64,000 bases of DNA from Corticimicrobacter populi (GCF_003123725.1 NZ_QETA01000003.1:124001-188000), one strand, 5' to 3'. Numbered from the stretch's first letter, positions 40,038-50,846 are shown. The notes: generated by a model not told the origin, from the sequence alone. Numbers and translations are program-made.

Positions 40038-41033
40038 ATGTGCACACGAATCATCTATCACGGGCTCCAGGGCCTGAATTTCACCGCCCGTTCCATGGAT
40101 TGGAAATCGGACATGCATACCAACCTGTGGGTGCTGCCGCGAGGTATTGCGCGCAATGGCAACTGCGGCCCTAACAGCGTTCAGTGGACTGCCAAATATG
40201 GCAGCGTCGTCGCCACGGGCTATGACGTCTCCAGCACAGACGGCGTCAACGAAGCCGGTCTTTCGGTCAACCTGCTGTGGCTGGCTGAATCCCAATATCC
40301 TGCACCCGACGCATCCAAGCCGCTGCTGACCATCGCCGCCTGGGCACAGTATGTGCTGGATCAGTTTGCCACAGTAGACGAAGCCATCAAGGCTATTTCG
40401 AGCGAGCCGTTTTCGCTGGTGTCTGCAAACGTACCCGGGGAAGAACGATTGACGACCCTGCACATGTCGCTGTCTGACAGCAGCGGCGACAGTGCCATCA
40501 TCGAATATATCGATGGCAAACCTGTTATCCACCACAGCAGGGATTATCAGGTGATGACCAACTCGCCTACCTACGACGAGCAACTGGCCCTGAACAAATA
40601 CTGGGAGAGTATCGGGGGCACAATTATGCTACCAGGCACCAATCGCGCTGCCGACCGTTTTGCCCGCGCTCAGTTTTATATCAATGCCGTGGAAAAGCAG
40701 GAGGACCCTGACCTGGCCCTGGCCAGTGTACTGAGCGTCATCCGCAACGCTTCCGTGCCCTTCGGCCTGAGCACGCCCGACCAGCCCAACATTTCATCCA
40801 CCCGCTGGCGCACAGTTGTGGATCACAAGCGCCTGCGTTACTACTTCGAGTCCACCACGACACCGAATGTATTCTGGGTGGATGTCGGATCCCTGGATTT
40901 TTCACAGGAGACCGGCACCGTACGCAAGCTGGAACTGGGTCTCAACCAGCGCAATATCTTTCATGGCGTGGTCAATGACAATTTTGTGCCTGCGCCGGCC
41001 TTCACCTTCCTGGGTATTCCAGTCAAGGCCTGA
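40038..41033 (+). CDS. Choloylglycine hydrolase/penicillin V acylase family Ntn-hydrolase
   Basis: The protein has 331 residues. It begins MCTRIIYHG, so removing Met exposes Cys2, the Ntn nucleophile; the catalytic set continues with RSMDW, VNEAGLSVNLLW, VMTNSPTYDEQL and NRAADRFARAQFY. There is no signal peptide, so it should be cytoplasmic. Relatives hydrolyse bile salts, penicillin V or N-acyl homoserine lactones; Gram-negative members often act on long-chain acyl-homoserine lactones, so quorum quenching is possible. The ribosome binding site is weak. It stands alone next to a pseudogene. Confidence 0.87.
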   Translation: MCTRIIYHGLQGLNFTARSMDWKSDMHTNLWVLPRGIARNGNCGPNSVQWTAKYGSVVATGYDVSSTDGVNEAGLSVNLLWLAESQYPAPDASKPLLTIAAWAQYVLDQFATVDEAIKAISSEPFSLVSANVPGEERLTTLHMSLSDSSGDSAIIEYIDGKPVIHHSRDYQVMTNSPTYDEQLALNKYWESIGGTIMLPGTNRAADRFARAQFYINAVEKQEDPDLALASVLSVIRNASVPFGLSTPDQPNISSTRWRTVVDHKRLRYYFESTTTPNVFWVDVGSLDFSQETGTVRKLELGLNQRNIFHGVVNDNFVPAPAFTFLGIPVKA

Positions 41034-41055
41034 CTTCACGCCCGGAAATAATAAA

Positions 41056-41079
41056 GGGCTGTCATATTTATGACAGCCC
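41056..41079 (-). terminator. Terminator after the hdeA-like gene
   Basis: An 11-bp stem (GGGCTGTCATA and complement) is followed on the minus strand by TTTATTATTT, 30 nt after the hdeA-like stop. Confidence 0.75.
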
Positions 41080-41108
41080 AGACAATATTGCAGCCAGGTA
41101 TTGGCTTC

Positions 41109-41417
41109 TTATTGCTTGATCGTGCCCCACGCCTGCACCAGCGCATCATGCAGGGCAATCGTCGGGTTTTCCTTGCAGTGCGTCAGCAGCACGGGCTGGA
41201 GCTTGGCCACCCCATCGACATCCAGCACTTCGGCATCCGGCTTGCCGGCGCGATTGAGCGCCTCGGCAAAGCCAAGTACCGTCGGCTGGACATTTTCGTT
41301 CACGGCCAGGTAATCACTGCAAAGCCACAGCGGTACAGGCTTCTTGGTATCGGCATGCGCCACACCACCCAAAGCGGACATACCGAACACAGCCAACATC
41401 AGCATCGTTTTTTTCAT
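41109..41417 (-). CDS. HdeA-like periplasmic acid-stress chaperone
   Basis: The protein has 102 residues. A signal peptide (MKKTMLMLAVFGMSALGGVAHA) precedes a small helical domain with one Cys pair (LWLCSDYLAVNE and LLTHCKENP), the fold of HdeA/HdeB, which hold unfolded periplasmic proteins at low pH. GAGG lies 7 nt before the start. It is monocistronic, followed by its own terminator. HdeA versus HdeB cannot be settled. Confidence 0.78.
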   Translation of the reverse strand: MKKTMLMLAVFGMSALGGVAHADTKKPVPLWLCSDYLAVNENVQPTVLGFAEALNRAGKPDAEVLDVDGVAKLQPVLLTHCKENPTIALHDALVQAWGTIKQ

Positions 41418-41834
41418 AGCCAACCTCATGTCAGTTATACCGCAACCACTCCAGGGTCTGCCCGGCTTCGTGTGGAGTCGGCACGAACGGGATACAGCAA
41501 CAACAATTATGAAAGCATATTTTTTTTGTTTTTACTATCTTCGTTCGCTCGGCGGAATGATCCTTGACTCTTCCAGAAATCCAGTGCAAAAAATCAAGTA
41601 ATCCATCTGCCGAGAGCTCCCAAGCACGATTGTTCAAACACCATGACAGAAATCGCGCCACCTGCTGCAGATGGCACGTCCGACGTTTGGCCTTTCATTG
41701 AACAGATATTAAAAAGAGGACCAATTTGCCGCACTGAATGTCGCATCCCGGCAATAGGATACTAGCTCCGTAGAGCATCCGACATTGTCCGATCGGCGGC
41801 CCGGATTTCCTCATCCACCTGCAGTACCTTTTCC
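41418..41834. other. AT-rich gene-free interval
   Basis: About 417 bp between hdeA-like and the chemoreceptor gene hold no supported gene. The left part is AT-rich (runs of T around 41520). A 40-codon ORF at 41643-41765 resembles the start of a GNAT acetyltransferase only faintly and is not called. Confidence 0.4.
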
Positions 41835-43448
41835 ATGAAAAATGTAACAGTAAGAGCCGGAATATTGCTGACTTTGACACTTATGTCATGCAGCCTGTGG
41901 CTCGCCATTGCCGCCAACTGGTTCAATGCAAGTTCAGCCTCCAAGGGGTTTGAAAACTTCTACCAAATATCCACGGAACGCATCCAGCCCGCCAAGGATC
42001 TGCAGATTGCCTTCACCACAAACCGCCTCTGGATGGTTGCTGCGCATCGCTATTTCCTGCAAAACGACCAGACTGGCGTACAGACTGCGATCAAGCGAGC
42101 AGAAGATGCCCTCAAGGTAGTCGACCAGGTCAATCGCAACAATAGCGGCAGCGGTACCAATGCCGGCAGTTGGCCTGAGGTCGAAAAACTGGCCTCACAA
42201 TATGGCCAACTATTGCAGCAATATACCCAACTGACCACTGCGGCAGCCGTTGCCCTGCAACAGGGAAATGGCGACGTTTATGCAAACAGCGTCGAGGAGC
42301 GTGCCCGCATCAGTGAAGAAGCAGACAAGATCGTCGCGGCATTCTTTCGCGTCATGGACCAAGCCAGCCTGTCGCTCATGTCAGACGCAGAACAGCGGGT
42401 TGAGTTGGCCGGTATCAGCTCGATAGCCCTGCTGATCCTGAGCATCGTGCTTGCCGCAAGCTGCTGGCTTTATATGTCCAGGCAGGTCCTGCGCCCATTG
42501 GAACAGGCAGGAGAAGCATTGGAATATGTCGCAGCAGGAGACCTGACACACCGTGTCGAAGTGTCTTCACGCAACGAAATCGGGAAATTGTTTGCCGCCT
42601 TGCGCAAAATGCAGGAGAGCCTGTCACGAGTCGTCTCGCAGGTACGTCGGGGCGTAGATGAAATCAATACAGGTTCGACTGAAATCGCCCAGGGCAACAC
42701 CGATCTCAGCAGCCGGACCGAAGAACAGGCCGCGTCCCTTGAGGAAACTGCCGCCAGCATGCAGCAACTGTCCAGCACGGTGCGCCAGAATGCAGAAAAT
42801 GCGCGCCAGGCCGAACAGCTTGCCGGCAACAGCATGAATGTCGCCCAGAGAGGGGGGGCCGTGGTCGCCGAAGTGGTCTCGACCATGGACGACATCTCAG
42901 CCAGCTCTCGCAAAATCGCAGAAATCGTCAGCGTGATCGACAGCATCGCTTTCCAGACCAACATACTGGCATTGAATGCCGCAGTCGAAGCAGCCCGAGC
43001 CGGCGAACAGGGCAAAGGTTTTGCCGTCGTGGCGGGCGAAGTCAGGACACTGGCACAGCGCAGCGCCCAGGCAGCACGCGAGATCAAGAGCCTGATCGAG
43101 GATTCCGTCAGCAAGGTCGAAACCGGCTCGGCCCAGGTTGGCCGGGCTGGCGGCACAATGAAAGAAATCGTCGAAGCCGTGCAGCGTGTCACCGATATCA
43201 TGGGCGACATCTCGGCTGCCACTCAAGAGCAGTCAAACGGCATCGAGCAGGTCAACCTGGCCATCGGTCAAATGGATCAGGTCACCCAGCAGAATGCGGC
43301 CCTGGTCGAAGAAGCGGCAGCCGCAGCCAGCTCACTGGAAGAGCAGGCCCGTCAGTTGCGCCAGGCCGTGTCGGTATTCAGGATCAACTCCAGGGATGTG
43401 ATCGATGTCGCGGCACATCCCCTGGCAGTACAGCACACGCTGGGTTAA
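41835..43448 (+). CDS. Methyl-accepting chemotaxis protein
   Basis: The protein has 537 residues. TM1 (about residues 7-30), a periplasmic helical sensor of about 160 residues, TM2 (about 193-214), HAMP, methylation helices and the signalling tip ([20 protein letters not shown], then [14 protein letters not shown]) follow in order, as in Tar-type class 36H receptors. The end lacks the NWETF tether for CheR. The ligand is unknown. No other chemotaxis or flagellar operon is in the window. Confidence 0.9.
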   Translation: MKNVTVRAGILLTLTLMSCSLWLAIAANWFNASSASKGFENFYQISTERIQPAKDLQIAFTTNRLWMVAAHRYFLQNDQTGVQTAIKRAEDALKVVDQVNRNNSGSGTNAGSWPEVEKLASQYGQLLQQYTQLTTAAAVALQQGNGDVYANSVEERARISEEADKIVAAFFRVMDQASLSLMSDAEQRVELAGISSIALLILSIVLAASCWLYMSRQVLRPLEQAGEALEYVAAGDLTHRVEVSSRNEIGKLFAALRKMQESLSRVVSQVRRGVDEINTGSTEIAQGNTDLSSRTEEQAASLEETAASMQQLSSTVRQNAENARQAEQLAGNSMNVAQRGGAVVAEVVSTMDDISASSRKIAEIVSVIDSIAFQTNILALNAAVEAARAGEQGKGFAVVAGEVRTLAQRSAQAAREIKSLIEDSVSKVETGSAQVGRAGGTMKEIVEAVQRVTDIMGDISAATQEQSNGIEQVNLAIGQMDQVTQQNAALVEEAAAAASSLEEQARQLRQAVSVFRINSRDVIDVAAHPLAVQHTLG

Positions 43449-43462
43449 AACGGTTCAAAAAG

Positions 43463-43491
43463 AGGGCGATAGCCTGGCAGGCTGCCGCCCT
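43463..43491. terminator. Hairpin between chemoreceptor and merR-type genes
   Basis: AGGGCG pairs with CGCCCT and AGCCT with AGGCT in a two-part stem between the convergent stops. Confidence 0.5.
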
Positions 43492-43509
43492 TGTTGAAAA
43501 CAAGAGCCA

Positions 43510-43917
43510 TCAACCGATGGCACGTCCCAGCATTTCTGAAATACTGGCCAGTTCGGCTCGTATGGCCTGCAATTCGGCTCCGCTCAGGCGCACGGCGGCC
43601 TCCAGATCGCGAGGCTCGTCGCGCCCCTCACCCAGCCGGTTCCGGGCACCGCTGATCGTGAACCCTTCATCATAGAGAAGTGCACGAATGCGACGGATCA
43701 GCAACACTTCGTGGTGCTGATAGTAACGCCGGTTGCCGCGTCGCTTCATGGGTTTGAGCTGAGTAAACTCCTGCTCCCAATACCGCAGCACATGCGGCTT
43801 GACGCCACACAACTCACTTACCTCACCGATGGTGAAATAGCGCTTTGCTGGAATAGGAGGCAATGCAGAGGTGGATTCCTGGGCAGTCATGGCACTCGAC
43901 TCTGGGAGATTCTGCAT
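43510..43917 (-). CDS. MerR-family transcriptional regulator
   Basis: The protein has 135 residues. The winged helix reads YFTIGEVSELCGVKPHVLRYWEQEFTQLKP with the wing KRRGNRRYYQHHEVLLIRRIRALLYDEGF, followed by a short coiled coil. No metal-binding Cys pair is present. This regulator commonly lies directly after ihfA in proteobacteria, and its target is unknown. Its start overlaps the ihfA stop by one nucleotide. Confidence 0.88.
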   Translation of the reverse strand: MQNLPESSAMTAQESTSALPPIPAKRYFTIGEVSELCGVKPHVLRYWEQEFTQLKPMKRRGNRRYYQHHEVLLIRRIRALLYDEGFTISGARNRLGEGRDEPRDLEAAVRLSGAELQAIRAELASISEMLGRAIG

Positions 43918-44255
43918 CAGTCTACCTCGATAACCGTTTGCGTGTCGTTTTCGCCACCCGCATGCTCGACGGCATCCTTGAGCTTCTGACTGGCATGGAA
44001 GGTCACCACGCGACGAGCTTCGATGGGCACCACCTCACCAGTCTTGGGATTTCGTCCCGGACGGGGCGGCTTGTTGCGCACCTGGAAATTGCCGAATCCC
44101 GACAGTTTGACCTCGTCGCCTTTGGCCAGCGTATCGCGAATCTGCTCAAAAAAGACATCGACGATTTCCTTGGCCTCACGCCGGTTGAGACCGACCTGCT
44201 CAAAGAGCTGTTCGGCCAGTTCGGCCTTGGTCAAGGTCCGGGATGCGTCTGTCAT
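43917..44255 (-). CDS. ihfA: Integration host factor subunit alpha
   Basis: The protein has 112 residues. It has the HU/IHF core [48 protein letters not shown] and [11 protein letters not shown]. With IhfB it bends DNA sharply at specific sites. The start at 44255 has AGGAG upstream and is 13 nt after the pheT stop. Confidence 0.95.
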   Translation of the reverse strand: MTDASRTLTKAELAEQLFEQVGLNRREAKEIVDVFFEQIRDTLAKGDEVKLSGFGNFQVRNKPPRPGRNPKTGEVVPIEARRVVTFHASQKLKDAVEHAGGENDTQTVIEVD

Positions 44256-44268
44256 TCCTTGCTCCTGT

Positions 44269-46704
44269 TCATACCCGCTGACGGGCACCATGCTGCCGGA
44301 CGAGTGCATCGCGCAGCAGCGCCAGAGCCGCTTCGACCCGCGCATCGTCCAAAGTGGCATCAGTGTCCTGCAACCAGAAGCGGAAGGCAAGACTCTTTTC
44401 CTTTTTAAACAAAGCCTTGTCATCCCCTTCGACGGCCGTCCCGGCGTCACGCCAGACATCGAACAACCGCACGTCACGAACAATGGCCAACTCCGGCTGC
44501 TGCAGGCGTTCGGCGGCAATGGTATCCAGCATGGACTGCCAAGTCACTGCTTCATCCACCCACAGCGCAAGATCACGTTGAACCACCGGCTGGCGCGACA
44601 CCTCCCGATAAGAAGGCACATGCGCCTGTACCAGAGCATCAAATGCCACCTCGAACAGCACCGGTGCCGAGGCCAGGTCGAATTGACGCACCCAGCGCGG
44701 ATGCAGTTCACCCAGCCAGCCGATTGCCTCGCCCTTGAATAGAATCTGCGCACTGCGCCCCGGGTGCAGGGCTGGGTGCGGCTGCGCCACGAAGGACAGC
44801 GCATCAGCCTGAACACCGAACAGATCGATCAGATCCTGCTTGATATCGAAGAAATCCACCTTGCGGGCCGTTTCCGCCCATTGCTCGGGCAAGGCCGGCC
44901 CCCATGCAGCAGCAGCCAGCCGAAGCGGCTGATCGACGCCCTGCACGCCCAGCGGACCATCTTCGGCAGCAGCATTGCGCCGGAATACACGCCCGAGCTC
45001 GAACACTCGCACGCGTGGCTGGCGGTGATTGGCATTGTGACGAATATTGGCCAGCAGGCCGCCCCACAGGCTGGAACGCATGACCGACATGTGGCTGGTG
45101 ATCGGATTCAGCAATTCGATGGGCTGCACATTGTCGGTGAGGTCACGCTCCCAGGCCGCCTCGACAAAACTATAGTTGACCACTTCTTGGTAATCCAGGT
45201 CAGCCATGACCCGACGCAAGGCGTGCGGGCCGTGCTTGGCCTCCGGACGCATGCGCATTTTTGCCCGTGCCAGCGGCGGACGCTCGGGAATGCGTTCGTA
45301 GCCGTAAATACGGATCACTTCTTCGACCAAATCTTCTTCGATGTTCAAATCGAAGCGGAAGGACGGCGGCGTGACGCTGAATGTCTCGCCCTCGAGCACG
45401 AAAGGCAGCCCCAGAGCCTCGAAAATACCGGCCACCTCATCCTGTGTCACATCAATGCCCAACAGGCGGCGGCAGCGCGAAAGGCGCATCTTCACTGCAG
45501 GCCGTGCCGGCAGACTGACCTGCTCGTCGGTGATCGGTCCCGCTTGACCACCACAGATATCGATCACGAGCCGGGTGATGTAATCGATATGCTCAGGGAT
45601 GGATTGAAAATCGACACCGCGCTCGAAGCGGTGCCCCGCTTCGGAACTGAATTTATAACGACGCGAACGGCCAGCGATCGACTCGGGATGCCAGAAGGCC
45701 GCCTCGATGTAGATCGATTGCGTCTCCAGCGTGACCGAACTGGCTTCCCCCCCCATGATGCCGGCCAGACTTTCGGGGGTATCCCCGGCGGCCACGATAC
45801 CAACATCAGGCGCAAGCTCGATGATCTGACCATTGAGCAATGCCAGCGTTTCACCCTGGCGTGCCCAGCGTATTGCCAGGCCGCCCTGGATCTTGTCCAG
45901 ATCAAAGATATGCGAAGGCCGACCCAACTCCAGCATGACATAATTGGAGATATCGACCAGGGCGGAAATCGGCCGCTGACCAGCACGTTCCAGGCGACGC
46001 TTCATCCAGTCAGGTGTCTGCGCATGCGCATTGACGCCACGCACCACACGACCGCCGAAGCGACCACACAAGTCAGGAGCCTGTACATCGACCGTCAGAC
46101 GCTCGTCGAGTGTCACCGGCACGGGCTCGAAAGCCAGCGGGGCCAGCGAGGCCTGGGTCAGGGCCGCCACCTCGCGAGCCACGCCCATGATTGACAGGCA
46201 ATCGGCACGATTCGGCGTCATCTTGAGTTCCAGCACATGGTCATCAAGATCCAGCGCACGGCGGATATCCTGGCCGATTTCAGTCTCGCCAGGCAACTCA
46301 AGCAGGCCGGCGCTCTCTTCGGAAAGCGCAAGTTCACGCGCCGAGCACAGCATGCCGGACGATTCGACACCGCGCATCTTGACCGGACCGATTTTCATGC
46401 CTCCCGGCAGTTCGGCACCGATACGCGCCAGAGGCACGACCAAGCCGGCGCGTGCATTGGGCGCACCGCAGACAATCTGCAGCAGTTGGCCGGAACCGTC
46501 ATTGACCTGGCAGACCCGCAGCCGGTCGGCATTGGGATGCGGTTCGGCGCTTTCGATGCGAGCCGTTACGACATTGGAGGTGGCAGGTGCCACAGGTTCG
46601 ACACCTTCGACCTCAAGCCCCGCCATCGTCAGTCGGTGAGCCAGTTCTTCGGTAGAGATCTCGGGATTGACGCGCGTACGCAGCCAGGACTCGGGAAGCA
46701 GCAT
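44269..46704 (-). CDS. pheT: Phenylalanyl-tRNA synthetase beta subunit
   Basis: The protein has 811 residues. It has the N-terminal B1 and tRNA-binding domain ([20 protein letters not shown]), B3/B4 editing module, B5 domains, a catalytic-like core ([20 protein letters not shown]) and the C-terminal FDX-ACB domain. With PheS it forms the (alpha-beta)2 enzyme and edits Tyr-tRNA-Phe. It lies 23 nt after pheS. Confidence 0.96.
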   Translation of the reverse strand: MLLPESWLRTRVNPEISTEELAHRLTMAGLEVEGVEPVAPATSNVVTARIESAEPHPNADRLRVCQVNDGSGQLLQIVCGAPNARAGLVVPLARIGAELPGGMKIGPVKMRGVESSGMLCSARELALSEESAGLLELPGETEIGQDIRRALDLDDHVLELKMTPNRADCLSIMGVAREVAALTQASLAPLAFEPVPVTLDERLTVDVQAPDLCGRFGGRVVRGVNAHAQTPDWMKRRLERAGQRPISALVDISNYVMLELGRPSHIFDLDKIQGGLAIRWARQGETLALLNGQIIELAPDVGIVAAGDTPESLAGIMGGEASSVTLETQSIYIEAAFWHPESIAGRSRRYKFSSEAGHRFERGVDFQSIPEHIDYITRLVIDICGGQAGPITDEQVSLPARPAVKMRLSRCRRLLGIDVTQDEVAGIFEALGLPFVLEGETFSVTPPSFRFDLNIEEDLVEEVIRIYGYERIPERPPLARAKMRMRPEAKHGPHALRRVMADLDYQEVVNYSFVEAAWERDLTDNVQPIELLNPITSHMSVMRSSLWGGLLANIRHNANHRQPRVRVFELGRVFRRNAAAEDGPLGVQGVDQPLRLAAAAWGPALPEQWAETARKVDFFDIKQDLIDLFGVQADALSFVAQPHPALHPGRSAQILFKGEAIGWLGELHPRWVRQFDLASAPVLFEVAFDALVQAHVPSYREVSRQPVVQRDLALWVDEAVTWQSMLDTIAAERLQQPELAIVRDVRLFDVWRDAGTAVEGDDKALFKKEKSLAFRFWLQDTDATLDDARVEAALALLRDALVRQHGARQRV

Positions 46705-46727
46705 GTTAAGTCAGCCTATGATCGGTT

Positions 46728-47750
46728 TCAATCGTTGAACTGCGCCAGGAAGCGCACATCGCCTTCGTAGAACAGGCGCAAGTCGTTGATGCCATAGCGC
46801 AACATGGCCAGCCGCTCCAAGCCTGAGCCAAAGGCAAAGCCGATGTAACGCTCGGGATCCAGGCCAAAATTGCGGATTACGTTAGGATGCACCTGACCTG
46901 ATCCGGAAATCTCGAGCCAGCGGCCCTTGTTGGGTCCCTCGGTGAACATCATGTCGATTTCGGCAGATGGCTCCGTGAACGGAAAAAACGACGGACGAAA
47001 GCGCACGACCAGATCGTCGGTTTCGAAGAAACAACGCAGGAAATCGGTATAGACGCCCTTGAGGTCGGCAAACGAAATGTTTTCGTCAATCCACAGCCCC
47101 TCGACCTGATGAAACATCGGCGAATGCGTGGCATCGCTATCGACACGATAGGTACGCCCCGGCGCAATGACCTTGATCGGTGGCTTGTTCATGCGGGCAT
47201 AGCGCACCTGCATCGGGCTGGTATGGGTACGCAACAGCAGCGGCAAGCCACCGGCATCCTTCATGTCCACATAGAACGTATCCTGCATCGAACGGGCAGG
47301 ATGGTTCTCGGGATTGTTCAGCGCAGTGAAGTTGGTCCAGTCATTTTCGATTTCAGGACCATCGGCCACGTCGAAACCAATCGAGCGGAAAATTTCCTCG
47401 ACGCGCTCCCAGGTACGAATCACGGGATGGATGCCACCCCGCCCACGACCGCGGCCCGGCAAGGTCACGTCGATCGATTCGCTCGCCAGACGCTGTTCGA
47501 GTTCGGCATCGGCCAGCGCCTGCCGGCGTGCATCCAGCAAATCGGAAATGGCCTGCTTGGCCTGATTGATGCGCGCCCCTTCCGACTTCTTCTGCTCGGG
47601 ATCGAGCTTGCCCAGCCCCTTGAGTAGTTCCGTCAACGCCCCCTGCTTGCCAAGGAACCTGGCCTTGGCATTTTCGAGTGCGGCCACATTGGGGGACGCG
47701 GAAAATTGTTCCTGGGCCTGACGGATCAGGTCATCGAGCTCCACAGTCAT
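46728..47750 (-). CDS. pheS: Phenylalanyl-tRNA synthetase alpha subunit
   Basis: The protein has 340 residues. The N-terminal coiled coil is followed by class II motifs: [57 protein letters not shown] and [19 protein letters not shown]. The residue pocket region ([10 protein letters not shown]) has the usual small residue for Phe. A hairpin, but no Phe-rich leader peptide, precedes it. Confidence 0.96.
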   Translation of the reverse strand: MTVELDDLIRQAQEQFSASPNVAALENAKARFLGKQGALTELLKGLGKLDPEQKKSEGARINQAKQAISDLLDARRQALADAELEQRLASESIDVTLPGRGRGRGGIHPVIRTWERVEEIFRSIGFDVADGPEIENDWTNFTALNNPENHPARSMQDTFYVDMKDAGGLPLLLRTHTSPMQVRYARMNKPPIKVIAPGRTYRVDSDATHSPMFHQVEGLWIDENISFADLKGVYTDFLRCFFETDDLVVRFRPSFFPFTEPSAEIDMMFTEGPNKGRWLEISGSGQVHPNVIRNFGLDPERYIGFAFGSGLERLAMLRYGINDLRLFYEGDVRFLAQFND

Positions 47751-47797
47751 ACGTCACGCCTATCAAGCAACTGGAGGAAAAGATGCATTGTACAAAT

Positions 47798-47825
47798 GCA
47801 AACGGGGCTTTGCAGCCCCGTTTGC
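47798..47825 (-). terminator. Hairpin between rplT and pheS
   Basis: An 11-bp stem (GCAAACGGGGC and complement) with a 6-nt loop sits 24 nt after rplT on the minus strand, with only a weak T tract (ATTTG). It is probably a partial terminator or processing site. No leader peptide like E. coli pheM is seen. Confidence 0.55.
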
Positions 47826-47848
47826 GATCACCGCGAAAAAGCCTGGAA

Positions 47849-48208
47849 TCAGGCGGCCAGAGCGGCCTGAGCCTGCTTGACGATCGCAGCGAAACCAGCC
47901 TGGTCACGCACAGCCAGATCAGCCAGGACCTTGCGATCCAGTTCGATCTGGGCCTTCTTGAGGCCGGCGATGAAGGCACTGTAGCTGACGCCATGCTGAC
48001 GCACAGCGGCGTTGATGCGCGTAATCCACAGCGCGCGGAACGTACGCTTCTTGGCACGACGGTCACGGTAGGCGTATTGGCCTGCCTTCATGACCGCCTG
48101 TTTGGCGACGCGGAATACATTACCGCGGCGGCCACGGTAACCCTTGGCGGCGGCGATGACTTTTTTGTGACGGGCGCGGGCGGTTACACCACGTTTGACG
48201 CGAGGCAT
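47849..48208 (-). CDS. rplT: Ribosomal protein bL20
   Basis: The protein has 119 residues: [24 protein letters not shown] and the globular part with [18 protein letters not shown]. It is needed early in 50S assembly and in E. coli represses its own operon by binding the rpmI leader. It lies 15 nt after rpmI. Confidence 0.97.
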   Translation of the reverse strand: MPRVKRGVTARARHKKVIAAAKGYRGRRGNVFRVAKQAVMKAGQYAYRDRRAKKRTFRALWITRINAAVRQHGVSYSAFIAGLKKAQIELDRKVLADLAVRDQAGFAAIVKQAQAALAA

Positions 48209-48223
48209 ATCAGATCTCCTTTA

Positions 48224-48421
48224 TCAAGCGAAAGGCAGCATGGCCTTGACAGCATTCACGTCTGCCACGTGCACAGCTGCAGAACCGCGCAGTTGGCGCT
48301 TGTTCTTGGTGGTTTTCTTGGTCAGAATGTGGCGCTTGAACGCCTGACCACGCTTGATGGATCCGCTGCCGCGGACCTTAAAGCGCTTGGAAGCGCCTTT
48401 TTTGGTCTTCATCTTGGGCAT
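48224..48421 (-). CDS. rpmI: Ribosomal protein bL35
   Basis: The protein has 65 residues, [20 protein letters not shown] onward, with [18 protein letters not shown]. The start at 48421 has AGGGAAC upstream. In many genomes infC directly precedes it; here a c-di-GMP gene does and rpmI has its own promoter. Confidence 0.97.
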   Translation of the reverse strand: MPKMKTKKGASKRFKVRGSGSIKRGQAFKRHILTKKTTKNKRQLRGSAAVHVADVNAVKAMLPFA

Positions 48422-48537
48422 GAAAGTTCCCTGTGGGTTCGAAGTTATGAAGGCAGGCGCCCGAACCACTGCAGTCACGGGTCTTGTTAACCTGATTTCA
48501 CTTATTGTTTTCCAGCCACGAAGCCGGAAAGCCCACG

Positions 48538-48543
48538 ATTATA
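48538..48543 (-). promoter_or_regulatory. -10 element of the rpmI-rplT-pheST-ihfA block
   Basis: A consensus TATAAT lies on the minus strand 117 nt before rpmI, just past the upstream gene's stop. No good -35 is visible. The resulting leader of about 110 nt could hold the L20 operator. Confidence 0.55.
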
Positions 48544-48565
48544 TCCCGAGCAGCGTAAAAAAGCA

Positions 48566-50593
48566 TCAGGCACCTGTCACGCCAATGCGACACACTGCTG
48601 CTGGACTCGACGCCTGACCTTCCGGGGCCGGCAATGCACAGTCGGGGCCAGGCTTGCCAAACAGGAACCCCTGAAATCCCGTGCAGCCATAACTGACCAG
48701 ACGTGCCCATTGCGCCTGTGTCTCAACCCCTTCGGCCACGATCTGCAAGCCAAGGATTTTGCCCAGGGATACGATGGTCTGGGCAATCATGGCATCGACT
48801 TCGTCTACCTCGATATTGCACACGAAGGAACGATCTATCTTGAGTTGCTCCAGCGGCAAACGCGCCAGGTAGGCCAGGGATGAGTAACCCGTCCCGAAAT
48901 CATCCAGCGCGATGCCAATACCATAAGCCTGGATTTGCTGCATTTTACGAATAATATCGCCAGCATCGCCCACCAACATGCTTTCGGTAAGCTCCAGCTT
49001 GAGACGTCCTGGCGGCGCACCGGTGCGCGCCAGCATCGTCAACAGATTATCAACGTAATCGGCCTGCCGCAGTTGCCGTACGCTGACATTGACCGACATG
49101 GTCAAATGACATCGTTCGGGATCGCTCACCCACTGGGCCAATCGCGCGCAGGCCGTTTCTTGCACCCAGCGCCCCATCTGCACGATCAGTCCGCTTTCCT
49201 CAGCCAGCCCGATGAACTCCCCCGGAGGGACCATCCCCCGCTGCGGATGCTGCCAGCGCACAAGCGCCTCGAAACCTGTTGCACGCCCCTCGCCATCGAC
49301 CTGCAACTGATAATAAAGCCTGAGCTGATCCGCCTCGATAGCCTGATGCAGATCCGCCAGCAACGCAGCACGCTCGACAGCAAGTTGCTGCATGGCTGGA
49401 TCAAAAAAACAGAGACGACCACCCCCTGCCTGCTTGGCCTGATGCATGGCCATATCCGCATGTGCCAGGAGCATCTCGGCAGAATCCCCCCCCACATCAA
49501 ACAAGGCGACGCCCATGCTGAATGCACAGTGCACCTCTTCATCTTCAATGCGATAGATCTGATTCAACCGGCCGAGAATGCGCCCACCAAGATCATGTGC
49601 CTGCTGTGCAGCTTCCCGCGTATCCGCAACAAGCCCTGCCAGCATGATTCCGAAGGTATCCCCTGCCAGGCGGGCCACCACATCCGTTTCTCGCACGCAA
49701 CTGCGCAAACGCTGCGCCACCTCACACAAAAGCAGATCACCCGCCCCGTGCCCCCTGGCATCATTGATGCTTTTGAAATCATCAATATCTATGGAAAACA
49801 GCGCGCCACACCCGCCTGCCTCACCCGCGGTGTGCAGCGTCCGCGCGAGACGATCCAGCAGCAAATTGCGATTGGGCAACTTGGTCAGGGCATCATAATA
49901 GGAAAGTTGTCGTATCCGCGCTTCGGCACGACGCGTCTCGGACATATCACGCAGCAAACCGATGAAACGCGGCCCCGCCCGATCCGGCAAACGCGAGACA
50001 GCCAGCATCACCGGAAATTCGCGCCCGCCCTTGCACAGGCCACGCACCTCACGACGACTGCCGATGACATTTCCAATGCCCGCCTGCATGCCATTACGCA
50101 GCTCACTCTGGTAACGTCGCCGATAACGCAACGGCATCAGCATGGCGACATCACGTCCCAGTATCTCGGCAGGTGCGTACCCAAACAGACGCGATGCCGC
50201 ACTATTGAAAGCCAGCACCACACCATCGCCATCCACACAGACAATGCCGTCCACAACATGTTCGAGCACTGCCGCCATATGACGATCATGATCACGCCGC
50301 TCACGCCGCAAGACGGAAATAAGCCGCGACAAGCGCTGCCTGCGGCGCTGTACCCAAAACAGCGCCCCCCCCAGGGATGCAGACAGCACCAGAAAAACCG
50401 TGACATGAAGCAAATGCGAAAATTGCTGCAGCGCATCAAGCTCACCCCGACTGGCCAACAGCCACTGCCGATCATAACTACGTGCCAGCAACAACGCCAC
50501 TATGGCCAGCACAACCGCCAGCAGGAGCCATTCGACACGTTGCCGCCATGCTGTAGCTGCATTACGCTCCACTCCGGGAAGCCCCACCCACAT
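48566..50593 (-). CDS. PAS-GGDEF-EAL c-di-GMP phosphodiesterase with degenerate GGDEF
   Basis: The protein has 675 residues. Two membrane helices (WLLLAVVLAIVALLLAR and LLHVTVFLVLSASLGGALFW) bracket a short periplasmic loop. A PAS domain (MAAVLEHVVDGIVCVDGDG), a GGDEF domain and an EAL domain follow. The cyclase site reads LAGDTFGIML, so it should be inactive. The EAL site is intact: GFEALVRWQHP, LELTESMLVGD, IALDDFGTGYSSL, LKIDRSFV, IVAEGVET. It should hydrolyse c-di-GMP. The ATG at 50593 has GGGAG upstream; the open frame reaches a TTG at 50680. Confidence 0.88.
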   Translation of the reverse strand: MWVGLPGVERNAATAWRQRVEWLLLAVVLAIVALLLARSYDRQWLLASRGELDALQQFSHLLHVTVFLVLSASLGGALFWVQRRRQRLSRLISVLRRERRDHDRHMAAVLEHVVDGIVCVDGDGVVLAFNSAASRLFGYAPAEILGRDVAMLMPLRYRRRYQSELRNGMQAGIGNVIGSRREVRGLCKGGREFPVMLAVSRLPDRAGPRFIGLLRDMSETRRAEARIRQLSYYDALTKLPNRNLLLDRLARTLHTAGEAGGCGALFSIDIDDFKSINDARGHGAGDLLLCEVAQRLRSCVRETDVVARLAGDTFGIMLAGLVADTREAAQQAHDLGGRILGRLNQIYRIEDEEVHCAFSMGVALFDVGGDSAEMLLAHADMAMHQAKQAGGGRLCFFDPAMQQLAVERAALLADLHQAIEADQLRLYYQLQVDGEGRATGFEALVRWQHPQRGMVPPGEFIGLAEESGLIVQMGRWVQETACARLAQWVSDPERCHLTMSVNVSVRQLRQADYVDNLLTMLARTGAPPGRLKLELTESMLVGDAGDIIRKMQQIQAYGIGIALDDFGTGYSSLAYLARLPLEQLKIDRSFVCNIEVDEVDAMIAQTIVSLGKILGLQIVAEGVETQAQWARLVSYGCTGFQGFLFGKPGPDCALPAPEGQASSPAAVCRIGVTGA

Positions 50594-50846
50594 TTCAATA
50601 TACTCCCATGGCCGAGCATCATCCAAAATGCGCGCCACGCATGCCTGTCCGGGAAACACACGGAATCGGCCGCACTCCAACCCAGGAGTCGGAATCGCGC
50701 AATATTGCCACCGGATGACCGACCCAGCTGCTTTATTGCTTAAAAATAACGATTTGAGTTTAGTTGTTTCAGCGCGAGATTAGCACGAACCAAACCAAAC
50801 TCAAAGTGTGTGGATTGCATTGGACGACTCGGAAATACTCCGAAAC

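Noticed and set aside
41643-41765. 40-codon ORF with a GNAT-like start (DVWPFIEQILKRG)
   Set aside because: Too short for an acetyltransferase, no ribosome binding site, similarity only faint; at most a remnant.
47751-47848. Possible pheM-type leader peptide before pheST
   Set aside because: The gap has a hairpin but no short ORF with Phe codons and only a weak T tract, so classical attenuation is not supported.
48935-50743. 602-codon open frame opposite the GGDEF-EAL gene
   Set aside because: Antisense to a gene with intact motifs; low-complexity composition and no domain.
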